A stretch of 64,000 nucleotides of DNA from Rana temporaria (GCF_905171775.1 NC_053491.1:223052486-223116485); one strand, 5' to 3'. Shown: positions 45,517 through 58,006, counted from the first letter of the stretch. Translations and numbers: made by a program. Notes: a model not told the origin generated them from the letters alone.

Positions 45517-45818
45517 CTTCCATCATCATGCAGATCAAATATCATACTTGCCATTATGGTTCCTGATCCCAAGAAACTGATCATCCTGCCCATGGACCTC
45601 ATTTCATCCACCCACTTTCTGGGTGGGTGTACCCAAGCAATGCCTACTTTACAGGTTGGTCATGCCAAGATCCCACCTCTAAATATCTAGGGGGATGCTC
45701 ATCATGCCCACTTTATGGGTTGATCCAGCCCAGACCCCACTTTTTAATTATCACTCATGGCCCCTGCAATTAATGTAAGGTTAAGTTTAATGCTGTGATC
45801 CTGTGACATGGACTGGGA
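45517..45818. other. Spacer, nothing recognised
   Basis: No coherent exon or element. Confidence 0.4.
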
Positions 45819-47160
45819 GGCCTTGTACACACGAGCGAGAAACTCGACAGAATCCATCAAGAAACTTGGTGGGAGAGCTTTTTAGCCGAGGAAAATGGTC
45901 GTGTGTACGTTTTTCATCGAGGAAACTGTCGAGGAACTCGACGAGGAAAAAAGAGAACAAACTCTCTTTTTCCTCGACGGGAGTCTCAATTTCCTTGTCG
46001 TGTTCCTCGTCGAGCTGGTTTTCGACGAGAAACTCGAGCGTGTGTATGCTAAGAAACCCGCGCATGCTCAGAATAAATTATGAGACGGGAGTAAAAGTAG
46101 CATTTGTAATGGAGACAACACATTTTTCACGCTGTAACAGACTGAAAAGTGCAAATTGTCTGCGACCAAACTTGTACTTAACACGCAGTAACATGAGATT
46201 AGCAAAAGCAGCCCCAAGGGCTGTGCCAGTGGAATCGAACTTCCCCTGCCATTGTATGTGTTGTATGTCATCGCGTTTGAGAACGAGGAGATTTTGGGCC
46301 AGATCCACAAAGAACTGCCTATCTTTAGGCAGGCGTAGCGTATCTCAGATACACTACGCCGCCGTAACTTAGAGCGGAGGTTCCTTATCCAGAAATAATT
46401 TGTGCCGTAAGTAACGGCGGCGTAGTGTAAATGTGTCAGCGTAAGGGTGCGAAATTCAAATGACTAAGATGTGGGCGTGTTTTATGTTAATTCATCTTGA
46501 ACCCACGTAAATGACGTTTTTTTTTTTAACACCGCATGCACCGTCCGTGGGGGTATCCTATTGCGCATGCTCGAAATCATGTCGCAAATAGTCAATGCTT
46601 TCGACGTGAACTTAATTTACGCAAAGCCCTATTTGCGAACGTTTTACGCAAACGACGTAAACAATGGAAAATTTTACGCTGTCCCGACGTCCATACCTAA
46701 CATTGCGTACACCTCATAGAGGCAGGGGTAACGTTACGCCGAAAAAAGCCTTACGTAAACGACGTAGAAAAATGCGCCGGGCGGACGTACGTTTGAGAAT
46801 CGGCGTATCTAGCTAATTTGCATACTCTACGCGGAAATCAACGGAAGCGCCACCTATCGCCCAGCGTAAATATGCACCTAAGATCCGACGGCATACTAAG
46901 ACGTACGTCAGTTGGATCTAGCCCACATTCAGGCGTATCTTGTTTTGTGGACACAAAACAAAGATACAACGGCGCATCGTAGAACTTACGCGGCGTATCA
47001 ATAGATACGCCGCCATAAGTTCTTTGTGGATCTGGCCCAATGTCTTGACAGTGTGTACGCAAAGCAAGCGTGTCGAGTTCCTCGACAAGCCTAACAAGGA
47101 ACTCGTCGAGGAAAATGATGTGTCTTTTCCGACGAGTTGCTCGGTCGTGTGTACGAGGCC
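45819..47160. mobile_element. PIF/Harbinger-type MITE split by another MITE
   Basis: GGCCTTGTACACACGAGCG / GTCGTGTGTACGAGGCC ends with GGA on both sides (45816-45818, 47161-47163). Without the insert at 46296-47038 it is about 600 bp and collinear with 54883-55489. The 189- and 147-codon frames across it are chance readings. Confidence 0.8.
46296..47038. mobile_element. MITE with GGGCCAGATCCACAAAG ends
   Basis: GGGCCAGATCCACAAAG and CTTTGTGGATCTGGCCC are exact inverse ends of 743 bp. Comparison with the uninterrupted relative at 55358-55378 (GAGATTTTGTCTTGACAG) pins the insertion point to the TTTTG/TCTTG step. Confidence 0.85.
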
Positions 47161-47223
47161 GGACACAGCATTTGTAGAACAGAGGGCCAAGATGTGGGAT
47201 GTTCCTGGCAAATCTATGAATAT

Positions 47224-48225
47224 CCACTTAAGCCCCGGACCTTTAGGCAGCTTAATGCCCAGGCCAGGTTTTGCGATTCGGCACTGCGTCGCTTTAACAG
47301 ACAATTGCGCGGTCGTGCGACGTGGCTCCCAAACAAAATTGGCTTCCTTTTTTCCCCACAAATAGAGCTTTCTTTTGGCGGTACTTGATCACCTCTGCGG
47401 TTTTTATTTTTTGCGCTATAAACAAAAATAGAGCGACAATTGTGAAAAAAATTCAATATTTTTTACTTTTTGCTATAATAAATATCCCCCAAAAACATAT
47501 ATAAAAATGTTTTTTTTCCTCAGTTTAGGCCGATACGTATTCTTCTACCTATTTTTGGTAAAAAAAAAAAGTCGCAATAGGCATTTATCGATTGGTTTGC
47601 GCAAAATTTATAGCGTTTACAAAGTAGGGGATAGTTTTATTGCATTTTTATTAATTATTATTTTTTTACTGCTAATGGCGGCGATCAGCGATTTTTTTTC
47701 GTGACTGCGACATTATGGCGGACACTTCGGACAATTTTGACACATTTTTGGGACCATTGTCATTTTCACAGCAAAAAATGCATTTAAATTGCATTGTTTG
47801 TTGTGAAAATGACAGTTGCAGTTTGGGAGTTAACCACAGGGGGCGCTGTAGGAGTTAGTGTTCACTTAGTGTGTGTTTACAACTGTAGGGGGGTGTGGCT
47901 GTAGGACTGACGTCATCGATCGAGTCTCCCTACATAAGGGATCACTCGATCGATGCAGCGCCATAGTGAAGCACGGGGAAGACGTGTTTACATACGGCTC
48001 TCCCCGTTCTTCAGCTCCGGGGAGCGATCGCGACGGAGCGGCTATAAACGAATAGCCGCGCCGTCGTCCCGGATCGCTCCGCGCGGGAATCCGACCGCCG
48101 CATGTAGCGGGGGGGGTCCCGATCGGACCCCCCACCCGCTAGAAGGCAAGGACGTACATGTACGCCCATTTGCCTGTACGTGCCATTCTGTGGACGTACA
48201 TTTACATGCGGCGGTCGGGAAGTGG
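47224..48225. mobile_element. piggyBac-like MITE, CCACTT family, with ATAT flanks
   Basis: CCACTTAAGCCCCGGACC and CGGTCGGGAAGTGG bound 1002 bp. The flanks are ATAT on both sides (47220-47223, 48226-48229) instead of TTAA, a 4-bp duplication at a non-canonical target. The left half is near-identical to 29044-29988. Confidence 0.85.
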
Positions 48226-48229
48226 ATAT

Positions 48230-48754
48230 AGATGAATATTTCTGCCCTTGTTCGCCTGGTTTGCAGTGGTCATGTCAGAGGAGCCTTCTGTACTGGAAGG
48301 AAACCTTGGCCATAAAATGTAACGACCATCCTGACCATCCCTTTTAAATTATATTTTTGTCTGTACAAACTGACTGAGGGATGGAAGAGAACCAAGGATT
48401 GCTGAACTGGTGTATTACCATTAATAAATTACTCCCTTTACTGTAACCTTGAGTCAGCTTTAAAAATGCCACTTAGGTCAATTTATAATTAAACTAACCA
48501 CATTGAATTTCAGAAATACAACAAATTGGTTATCCTGTCTTGGGCAGCAGAACGGATTTACCTTAAGAGAGAATTAAACAAGTTTGCATTTTTTTTAATA
48601 CTTTCAGTGACTCCTCATTTAAAACATCATCCTGCTTTCCAAAAAAAATGAAAAATACTTATGCAATTGAAAATTGATAAGACCAGTTAAGAAATCACCC
48701 CGTCCATGTTTTACTAAAGTCAATGAGGTTTGCCATATACTGTAAATATATACT
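48230..48754. other. Spacer, nothing recognised
   Basis: No coherent exon or element. Confidence 0.45.
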
Positions 48755-48982
48755 TTGATTTACTAAAGGGAAATAGGCCGTGCACTTTGCAAGGGAATTT
48801 GCTCCACAGCTTAGTAAATGGGGGGGGGGGGGGATCTCCTGACTAATCTAATCACGTGTAAGCAAAAATGCATTTTTTTTTTTAACTTGCATGGGATTGG
48901 GTATTCTTTGCAAAGTGAAGCTTTACCTCATTTACTAAGGTATGGAGCAAATGCCCCAGTCTATTTCCCTTTAGTAAATCAA
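48755..48982. mobile_element. Short MITE, TTGATTTACTAAAGGG ends
   Basis: TTGATTTACTAAAGGGAAAT and ATTTCCCTTTAGTAAATCAA are exact inverse 20-mers at the edges; a poly-G run (48822-48834) lies inside. Confidence 0.85.
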
Positions 48983-49478
48983 CCTAACTGTGTATTTATA
49001 AGAGAGAATCTCATTGTTGTATCTCCTCAGTTCACTCTAAGCAATATGCTTGCACTACCTATAGGTGAAACTTGGAACTTCAGCCTGACCATTCAGATAA
49101 AAATGTTTTTTACAATTGCTAAAAAGAAGGGTTCAGAAGGTCCCTCCATGCTACTTCACCCATGAGTCAGAAGCAGGGGTGAAATCATCAAGGGTTGTAA
49201 ATTCTCAAAAAGTAAAGACATAAATCAAAAGTTCAAAAATCACAAAATGGAAAACAATGATATCATCATGCCACACCCTGTCAGTATTATCCTTTTCAGG
49301 GTAAATCAAGAACACATACATTTTTACTGTATGTCAGGAAGCTTTGGAAATACAATATTATGCAATGACACAAGACCACAATTCTGTATTTAGTATAAGG
49401 AACCTGAGGTTGAGTACACAGGGCAGCCATGTATTAATGTGGATTTCATGTTTAGCTTTTCCTTTCTTCTGCCTTCAG
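48983..49478. other. Spacer, nothing recognised
   Basis: No coherent exon besides the candidate that follows. Confidence 0.45.
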
Positions 49479-49523
49479 TGAAGAATTGCAATTGATCCAG
49501 AAGGAGAAGAGAAAAGCCAGCAG
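49479..49523 (+). CDS. Candidate 45-bp internal exon
   Basis: A strong plus-strand acceptor (CCTTTCTTCTGCCTTCAG) is followed by 45 bases and a donor CAG/GTAGGA. Only one of three frames is open; it reads EELQLIQKEKRKAS after one carried base, with two bases carried out. The peptide is charged and coiled-coil-like. A second acceptor-like site (CCCTTTTCTCTGCAG, to 49582) follows but leads to only a short open frame. No other plus-strand exons of the same gene were found, so this could be chance. Confidence 0.3.
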
Positions 49524-49746
49524 GTAGGAGTCACAAGTCTCTCTAGGTCAACTAATACCCAGCATTTCCCTTTTCTCTGCAGTCTTCTAACTAGCCGACT
49601 GCATGCTTCAAGGAACTCTTTGAGGCTGGCGGTATTACTCCTTCTATAGCATACTTTGGACCAGAAACATAATAATAGTAATGCAGTAATAATGATTTTG
49701 TAAGGAAGGAAATGAATATTATTTCAATATGCAAATTGTACCTTGA
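49524..49746. other. Spacer
   Basis: Contains a second acceptor-like pyrimidine tract ending at 49582; nothing else. Confidence 0.4.
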
Positions 49747-50112
49747 GGTTTCATTTCCATGGACGTTTTTACAGCCACTTTTCTGAGCGTTTTTTTGCAG
49801 CTTAAAAACGGCTCCCCATGTTAGTCTATGGCCTCATGCCCACCATGACGTTTTTGAGCTGTAGATGGCTGAGCCGTTTTTAAGCTGCAAAAAAAAAACA
49901 GGACCAGTGCGTTCTGAAGCTCCAGCGTTAGAGCTGTAAAAACACCAGACGTTAAAAAACGCTCAAAAACGCTAAAAACCGCTACTGCAGCGTTTTTGAG
50001 CTCCAGCTCAAAAAATAAATAAAACAAATATAAAAAAAACATGGACAGGCGTTTTTAAGCTGTAAAAAAGGCTAAACAAAGTGGCTGTAAAAACGTCCAT
50101 GGAAATGAAGCC
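49747..50112. mobile_element. Short MITE, TTCATTTCCATGGACG ends
   Basis: TTCATTTCCATGGACGTTTT and AAAACGTCCATGGAAATGAA are exact inverse 20-mers. Repeated GTTTTTGAGC/GCTCAAAAAC motifs fill the interior. Confidence 0.88.
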
Positions 50113-50722
50113 TTACGCTTATCTTTACTCTTTTAATTGAGAACCATTCTTAGGTTAATATTAAAAATTGTATTTAAAAAAAATGCATACTGGAGATGCA
50201 ATGAAAACATAACATAAAACATATGGTGATACTGCCCCTCCTTGCAGACTGAGGCCTTAGCAATTCAGCATGCATAGAAGGTTATTGATCGCTACACAGG
50301 TCAATTAGCAAGTTGCTTACACATGCAGACCTCATAAACTGTGTAGAATTAATGCATATATGCTGTTGTAGGTAAAAATGATTGCGTTAAATGCAGGCAG
50401 ATGCAGCAAACAAGCAAACATATTACTCATGTGCTGTTTTTCACACTGCCAGATAACATAATAGTTAAAAAAAAAACCTGAGGTGAAAATGGAAGCATCT
50501 TTAATTGCTGAGAATGATTATTTTTATTCACTGATTTGTGCACAGTATTGTACAAGATGTAGGTCATCAATGAATTGCCTCATAGGGTGTAGCACCTAAA
50601 TGTTTGTGTTTGTTTACTGTTCACACTATGGATGCCTTTTGCTTTTAGCGTGGCATGAGGAACAACTCCGAACTTAGTTTGCCTTTCAATGGTATTTAAC
50701 TTACAGTCTACAGTGGAATTAA
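50113..50722. other. Spacer, nothing recognised
   Basis: No coherent exon or element. Confidence 0.45.
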
Positions 50723-51391
50723 AGTGATTGTAAAGGCAGAAAGTTTTTTTTATCTTAATGCATTCTATGCATTAGGATAAAATGTGTTCTGTTTGTAACA
50801 GCCCCCCTTAGCCCCTCTAATACGATCTAGATCCAGCGATGTTGCACGAGAGACTCGACTGCCTGGGACTCCTCTCCTCAATGGCTGAGGCAGCAGTGTG
50901 GCGCCATTGGCTTGAACTGCTGTTAATCAAAGTCAGTGAGGCAATGAGGAGAGAGACGGGGTGGGGCCCAGCCATGGCTCCATGTCTTAATGGACATAGG
51001 GAGCTGTGACTCGGCCCAGGTGCCCCCATAGCAAGCTCCCTGCTGTGGAGGCACTCAACAGGAGGGAGACGCCAGGAGCACAAAAGAGGGACCCGAAAAA
51101 AGGAGGACTGGGGCTGCTCTGTGCAAAATCACTGTACAGAGCAGGTAAGTATAACATGTTTTGCTATTTTTAAGCAAAAAAAAAAAAACAAGACTTTAAT
51201 ATCACTTTATTTTTATTTTTTATTTAAACTTTATTTTATTTTAGGAATATATTTAGGTACATTACTGAATGCATAAACATTTTAAAATCTTACAAACATC
51301 CTATATTTATTTACCAAGATCTGATATTTTCGCCATTTTAACTTATTTTGGGCCCATCCGTTTCTATCATAGCTGCTCCTTTAGTATCACT
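50723..51391. mobile_element. TTAA-flanked MITE with a later insertion
   Basis: Begins AGTGATTGTAAAGGC after TTAA (50719-50722) and ends TAGTATCACT before TTAA (51392-51395). A first AATATCACTTTA appears at 51198-51209, so about 180 bp of AT-rich sequence was added or duplicated near the right end. Same design as 25017-25501. Confidence 0.6.
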
Positions 51392-51395
51392 TTAA

Positions 51396-52139
51396 GCCCA
51401 GAAGCAAAAAGTAATATATTATAGTTTACCAATCCAAAAAAAAATTGTACAAGCACAAGGATTTGCATGATTGTGTCATCACTGGCAAAGAAATAGATAT
51501 CAACCCCGCACAGTGCAAAAGGAGGTATTCCCAAGGAGAGTCCTGCAAATGTTTTATGTATTATACTTGTACATTACTTAGCATGAATGCACCTGACATG
51601 TCAACTTTAGCTACAATTTACATTTTATATTTGAATACTATTCCAGCTTTGCTATAGAAATGCACATTGTAAAGGATCTTGCATACTTCTTTAACACGGC
51701 CCTGTTATACTGTTATGTAGGCTCATTAGTATTGCAGGGGTGTTTGCTTGCAAACTAAACCACACCAATCAATCTATAAGACCAGCATATCAAGACACAT
51801 AACTCAACTCACAGACTAATCTTTCCTGACTCAGTACCAGCATATTCCAGAGAGATTTATATCACATAATTCTAACCATACCATAGTACTTGTGTAACCG
51901 CCATAGGGGATGGAGGGAAGATAAACTTTTTAGCCCTTTGTAAGCTCCACTCAGATTTACTTTTTCTATTCTTTTCAATGATGCAATTATGTGCACGTGT
52001 TGCTTTGCACTATATTTGTAAAGTGCAGATTCAATTCAAACTTCCAGAATAGTAAACATTTTTGTCTGTCACAAAGGTGCTCTGAAGTTATCTGCTTCAT
52101 TTACACATACCACATTGACATCACAAATGTGGTTAAAAA
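51396..52139. other. Spacer, nothing convincing
   Basis: A 70-codon open frame at 51445-51657 lacks splice sites and family resemblance. Confidence 0.4.
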
Positions 52140-52449
52140 AATAGATGGCTTTTAACCCATTGGTGTCTATTAGCTTCACTGGTTAAATAGAGTAGATGGC
52201 TCTTCGCCCTATTGGTGTCTATTAGCCCCATTGGTTAAATAAAATACATGGCTTTTAGCACATTGGTGTCTATTATACCTACTGGTTAAATAAAATAGAT
52301 ACGGTATCTTTTAGCTCAATTGGTATCTATTAGCCCCATTGGTTAAATAAAATAGATGACTTATAGCCCCATCTGTGTCTATCAGCCCCATCGGTTAAAA
52401 AAATTAGATGGCTTTTAGCCCATTGGTGTCAGCTAGCCCATTAGTTTAA

Positions 52450-53385
52450 CCACTTTAGTTCCCACAAATAGAGATTTCTTTTGGTGGTATTTGATCACTG
52501 CTGGATTTTTATTTTTTGTGCAAAAAAAATAAAAAAAGACAACATTTTGAGAAAAAATAAGTTTTTCTTTGTTTCTGTTATAACATTTTGTAGAATATGA
52601 CAGGCACTAAAAAGGCTGCACAGACAGGCACTGATAAGGTGGCACTGATTGGCACTTATGAGGTGGCACTGATGGGCACTAATAGGTATCACTGATATGC
52701 AGCACTGATGGGCACTCATAGGCAGCACTGATGGGCAATCATAGGTGGCACTGATTGGCACTCATAGGCGGCATTGATGGGCACTCATGGGTGGCACTGA
52801 TGGATACTTATGGGTGGCACTGATAGGGGGGCACTGATGAGCACAGATGGGCACTGATAGGTGGCACTGATAGATGGCACTGATCTGACATTATGTATGA
52901 ATGGTGTCAGTCAGTGCCCATTTGTGGGCACTGATTGGCATATATTGGGCATGTGCGTGGTATCTCTGGTGGCCATGGGGAACGTACCTTACCATCCACA
53001 TGTTGTGGGCTTCCCTGGTGGTCCTGGCGGCATCACTGGTGGTCCAGTGTGGGCATCCATGGGGGGTCTGCGCTGATAAACAATCAGCGCAGACCCCCCC
53101 TGTCAGGAGAGCAGCTGATTGGCTCTCCTCTACTGGTGTCTGTCAGACACAAGTGAGAAAAAGCTGATCAACGCCTCCTCCTGTTTCAATCGTGATCAGC
53201 CGTGATTGGACCTTCAGAGGCTCTTTACTGAGATCAGTGTAGCGGCGTGTCCGACTGACACGCCGCTTCAACGATCCCACGGGCCGTGTGCCGGCAGTTA
53301 TCCAGCTGAATGTCATATGACGCCCAGTCATGATAACTGAACCACTTTTCGGCCATTATTCTGCTATAGGCCGGGCGGGAAGTGG
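52450..53385. mobile_element. piggyBac-like MITE, CCACTT family, 936 bp
   Basis: CCACTTTAGTTCCCACAAAT and GCGGGAAGTGG are flanked by TTAA (52446-52449, 53386-53389). The target TTAA is the one in the minisatellite unit GGTTAAATAAAAT. The interior holds its own tandem repeat (52600-52890). Confidence 0.85.
52600..52890. repeat. GGCACTGATGGGCACT-type minisatellite
   Basis: About a dozen variants of GGCACTGATGGGCACTCATA run in tandem inside the piggyBac-like MITE. Confidence 0.9.
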
Positions 53386-54030
53386 TTAAAATAAAATAGA
53401 TGGCTTTGAGCCCATTGGTGTCTATCAGTCTCATTGGTTAAATAAAATAGATGTCTTTTAGCCCATTGGTGTCTATTATATCCACTGGTTTAATAAAATA
53501 GATGTCTTTTAGCCCATTGGTGTCTATTATATCCACTGGTTTAATAAAATAGATGTCTTTTAGCGCATTGGTGTCTATTATATCCACTGGTTTAATAAAA
53601 TAGATGTCTTTTAGCCCATTGGTGTCTATTATATCCACTAGTTATATAAAATAGATGTCTTTTAGCCTCATAGGTATCTAGCCCCATTTGTTAAATAAAA
53701 TAGACAACTTAAAGCCCCATCCCTGTCTATTAGCCCCATTGGTTAAATAAAGTAGATGGCTTTTAGCCCATTGGTGTCTATTAGCCCCATTGGTTCAATA
53801 AAATAGATGATTTATAGCCCATTGGTGTCTATTAGCCCCATTCGTTTAAAATAAAAAGATGGCTTTTAGCCCAATGGTATCTATCAGCCCCATTGGTTAA
53901 ATAAAATAGTTAGCGTTTAGTCCAGTGGTGTCTAATAACCCCACCAGGTTAAAAATAAATCAGATGGCTTTTAGCTTGTTAATACAACTTTTAGCCCCAT
54001 TGGTGTCTGTTAGCCCTATTAAATAAATAC

Positions 54031-54882
54031 ATAGATATTATGGTGCAACCTTTAGTTTTATGTATCTATTTTCAATATGGGATGGAAGTGTATCACCGGT
54101 GACTGCAGACCTTTTATCTCTATTTTCAATATGTATGCTATTTTTCAGAAAATCCGATTTTTAGAGTTGATATACAGTAAATAAATGAGCAATGCCATGT
54201 GATATTTTTCTTTAGTTTCAAGCAATACTTCTGAAAATGTAGGTAATCAAGAATTGCAAAGAAAGTTCAACATATAGCAATAATTAGCATAATGACATAA
54301 AAATTACATTTGCACTAAGGTATCAGAATCTAAAATTTGGTAAGGAAATTGTCACAGTGACATATACTGAAATCTAAAGTGCTAACTGAAAAGATAATTG
54401 AGCCACTTTGCCACAGGGCTGATAAGAACAACTAAACACCCGGCATGAAATGTCTGATATAATACATGTTAAGCATGTGAAACACTGGCACACAAATAAC
54501 AGATATGCAGTAACTGCTAGTAGTTATACAATTGTTACTGTACAGTAACAGGGAGCTATATGTATGAATATATGTCAAAAAAAAAATCATAGTCCATAGA
54601 AATCAGGTTATTTTGTTCATGACAGGTCAGAAAATTGAAAGATGTATCTTAAAATACATCTAAATGCCAAAAAAAACAATAATTTTAATGTAATGCAGCT
54701 TACTTGTGTTAAGATGTGGTGGCTGCATTAATCTGTTTTAATTTTTGCCAATAACACACTTCTTTTCATAGGGTGACAATGCTTGCTCACACTACTGTAT
54801 CTGGACAACAGAATAAAGAGAGAACTATGGAACTACTCATCCATTCTCCATTCCATTGATAGGCATGATTTTGTAGTCCTCC
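54031..54882. other. Spacer, nothing recognised
   Basis: No coherent exon or element. Confidence 0.45.
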
Positions 54883-55489
54883 GGCCTCGTACACATGACC
54901 GTTTTCCTCGACAGAATCCATCAAGAAACTTGGTGGGAGATTTTTTTTGCCGAGGAAAACGGTCGTGTGTATGTTTTTCATGGAGAAAACTGTCGAGGAA
55001 CTCGACGAGAAAAAAAGAGAACAAGTTCTCTTTTTCCTCGACGGGAGTCTCAATTTCCTTGTCGTGTTCCTCGTCGGGCTGGTTTTTGAAGAGAAACACG
55101 TTTGTGTGTATGCTTAGAAACCCGCACATGCTCAGAATAAAGTATGAGACGGGAGCGCACCTTCGGTAAAAGTAGCGTTTGTAATGGAGATAGCACATTC
55201 GTCACGCTGTAACAGACTGAAAAGCGCGAATCGTCTCTCACCAAACTTTTACTTAACACGCAGTAACATGAGATTAGCAAAAGCAGCCCCAAGGGTTGTG
55301 CCAGTGGAATCGAACTTCCCCTGCCGTTGTATGTGTTGTACGTCACCGCGTTTGAGAACGAGGAGATTTTGTCTTGACAGTGTGTACGCAAAGGAAGCTT
55401 GTCAAGTTTCTCCACAAGCCTGACAAGGAACTCGTCGAGGAAAGCGATGTTTCATTTACGACGAGTTCCTCGGTCCTGTGTACGAGGCC
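54883..55489. mobile_element. PIF/Harbinger-type MITE, 607 bp
   Basis: GGCCTCGTACACATGACCG / GTCCTGTGTACGAGGCC ends, flanks TCC and TCA. Collinear with 31208-31812 and with 45819-47160 apart from the insert in the latter. Confidence 0.8.
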
Positions 55490-55586
55490 TCAGAGATAGC
55501 TGAGAACAATGTAATGGATAATAGTCAGCATGAGAAGTTATCAGCTCAAAAGATTTCTGGCAAGGTCAATAGGTATTTTTTTTTAA

Positions 55587-56519
55587 AGCAGTAGTAAACT
55601 CAACAATATTTGTAAAATTAGACCCAGTGTTATACCTTGTGCTAGACTAGTATGCCCCTGATAATAGCACATTATGGCAGACGTACCTATCAAATGCAGC
55701 TCGCCAGCCCTGTGCTCTGTCAATGCGCCCCCTGGTCCCAGACACATTCCATCTTCAACCAGTCATCCTTCCAGTTTCTGTCTCGCTGCATTCACACCTA
55801 GGCGTAGGCAATAGCGTCGTTTTCCGGCGGTTTTTTTAGGCGTTTTTTTCGCGCGTATTCATGCTAATATGCGCGTTTGTATACAGCGTTGTCCGACGTT
55901 TTTGTACTTAGACGTTTTTTTTTTAGCCAATAGGAAAAACTATCATCTTTTCATCACTTGTTGCTATGTTGGTAGATTTTTTTAATCTTCTGCATGGGCG
56001 ACAAGTTCTATTGACAAAACGCCCGTAGCAAACGCTTGTTGTCGCGCAATACGCGCGTATCTGGCGTTTTACATTGATTTCAATGGAAAACCAAAAACGC
56101 TCAAATACGCGCATATCGCGCGTATTGCGCGACAAAAAAGGGTCCGGAACTTCTTTTGACTACAGGCGATGCGCGTTAGGCGCATCAGCGTGCAGATGTG
56201 AACCATCCCCATTGACTAACATTGTATTTTGTCCCTCTGGCGTTTGTTCGCGTCGCGCTACATGCGACAAAACGCGAAGGTGTGAATGGGGTCTTAGGCC
56301 ATATGAATGGCTGAGCTGCGGTGACGTCACGCTTGTGCATGCACACAAAAGTCACATCACCATGGCACAGTGAGGATGCCGTAAAAATGATTACATTATC
56401 GCTGACAGACTAAAATAGGCATTTATAACAGAAGAGAGCTCAAGGGTTTCTTCTGTTAAAAAAAAAAAAAAACCCTACCTGTCAGTGTTTTTTTTTTTTA
56501 AAGTGACTTCAATACCACT
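55587..56519. mobile_element. TTAA-flanked MITE split by another MITE
   Basis: AGCAGTAGTAAACTC at the left and AATACCACT at the right, TTAA on both sides (55583-55586, 56520-56523). Insert at about 55797-56298. Confidence 0.65.
55797..56298. mobile_element. MITE with CATTCACACC ends
   Basis: CATTCACACCTAGGCG and GCGAAGGTGTGAATG are inverted at the edges. The interior is rich in GCGCGTATT / AATACGCGC and AAACGC motifs in both orientations. Confidence 0.75.
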
Positions 56520-56523
56520 TTAA

Positions 56524-57085
56524 CTTATCAAGCAGAGATAACAAATTACTTTCAATGGTAAATGTAACAGACCAAAATGGACCAAAATGGATTAAAGGAG
56601 ACATTTCATCTTTAAGGCACTTTCATGTATAAAGCTTTCTGTCCTCAATTTGATGTATAAAAAAGTAAATTTTTCTGAATTCATCTATCAGCAGAAGCAT
56701 TTTTCAGTGATATTCTGTTCTACACAAGCATGAAACAGAGAGGTAAATTGATTTCTTCTGTTATTAAAATGAGGATATTTACATATATTTTGATCATAAA
56801 ATCATGTTTTACTACTTTAGTATCTTACTGATTTTAATTTGTGAGTAATTGTACACCATTTTTAAATAGTAACTATATCATTGCATTTTTTAGTGAACAT
56901 AATTGTTCACTTATTAGTGTAATGCTTTACTTACAGTCATGTGTTAAATTTTATATTTTTTGCTGTATTTCCATTATTGGAAATTAGTATATACTCACAC
57001 AAGGGTGTATGTGTATATCAAATACAGTGCCATAATTAGCACTTGAAGAGGTGAGAAATCTCAGACATATACAGAGTGTGATGTT
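56524..57085. other. Spacer, nothing recognised
   Basis: AT-rich, no exon or element. Confidence 0.45.
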
Positions 57086-57402
57086 TTAGACCTCTTGCAC
57101 ACAGGAGCCCAAAGCAAGCCAAACTCTGGTGTATTTCTCATGGCCGAAAAGCCCAGGTTCTGGGTACAGTCTCCTATAGACATGAATAGATAGATGTGTG
57201 TGGCTGTATTTGGTGTATAGTGGTGCTAACACGACGAGTATAACATGTATGAAAAAAATCTAATTTTCTTTTTAATATACGTGTATACCAGAGTACAGCG
57301 GCGCACAGCCGCTCATGCCTATTGGCAACTAGGTCCACTAGGCAGGGGAAATACACCAGAATTTACATTTCCAGGTTCAGGCACCTGTGCACAAGAAGCC
57401 TT
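57086..57402. mobile_element. Short MITE, CTTGCACACAGG ends
   Basis: AGACCTCTTGCACACAGGAG and CACCTGTGCACAAGAAGCCT are inverted at the edges; non-coding. Confidence 0.65.
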
Positions 57403-57601
57403 GCTTATAGACTTGTATTGAGAGCAGAAAAAAGCTTACACATTCAAAGATGGTCAAATTGGCCTGATTGGCTCAGTGGCCTTCCATAGGGCATTCAGGA
57501 CTCTTATTAGTCCACTGCTTTTTTATGCCTGCAAGGCTATCTCCCTGAAATGGAAGTCAAGAGAGGCTCCTACTCTGAACTTCTGGAAAACCCTTGTTAA
57601 T

Positions 57602-58006
57602 TACCGTATATACTCGAGTATGAGTATATACGGTGCTGAGATTTTCAGCACATTTTTTTTGTGCTGAAAATGCCCACTCGTCTTATACTCGAGTCACCTT
57701 TTTGCGCCTGATCTCCCAATCTTTGGGGACCCAGTTTGTTGTCCGGGGGACCTACGGCCGGGGAGCACCGATTTTTTAAAGCCGGGCACCCCTTCCATAG
57801 ACTCCTATGTTAAACGGTAATTTCTCATGTGATTTTTGGGGACCCGGTACCGGCCGGTCGTAGGTCCCCTGGACCCGGAACTTGGCACACATGTAGTCCC
57901 ATTTCTCCTCTACAAGTGTGCAAAGTTTGTTGTCTGGGGAACCTACTGCTGTGGAGCACCAATTTTTCAAATCCGGGCACCCCTTCCATAGACTCCTATG
58001 TTAAAT
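57602..58006. repeat. CCGTATATACTCGAG repeat with a ~191-bp tandem duplication
   Basis: TACCGTATATACTCGAGTAT starts the block, a known type of dispersed vertebrate repeat end. Two 191-bp-spaced copies follow (CCGGGCACCCCTTCCATAGA at 57782 and 57973; TTTGTTGTCCGGGGGACC against TTTGTTGTCTGGGGAACC). Confidence 0.65.

Larger units (their letters stand above)
52140..54030. repeat. 51-bp minisatellite array, split by a piggyBac-like MITE
   Basis: About 18 imperfect copies of a 51-bp unit (ATGGCTTTTAGCCCATTGGT followed by GTCTATTAGCCCCATTGG and TTAAATAAAATAG) occupy 52140-52449 and 53386-54030. The best copies (53438-53638) are in register in codons, so the minus strand reads a 17-residue repeat (KPVDIIDTNGLKDIYFI). 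That frame is a by-product of 51 being divisible by three. Confidence 0.88.

Noticed and set aside
45803..47365. 189-, 147- and 141-codon frames across a Harbinger-type MITE
   Set aside because: They cross element boundaries and read the short palindromic motifs of the MITE. No family resemblance.
52140..54030. CRISPR-like regular repeats
   Set aside because: The 51-bp units are contiguous with no unique spacers, in clearly eukaryotic sequence. This is a minisatellite.
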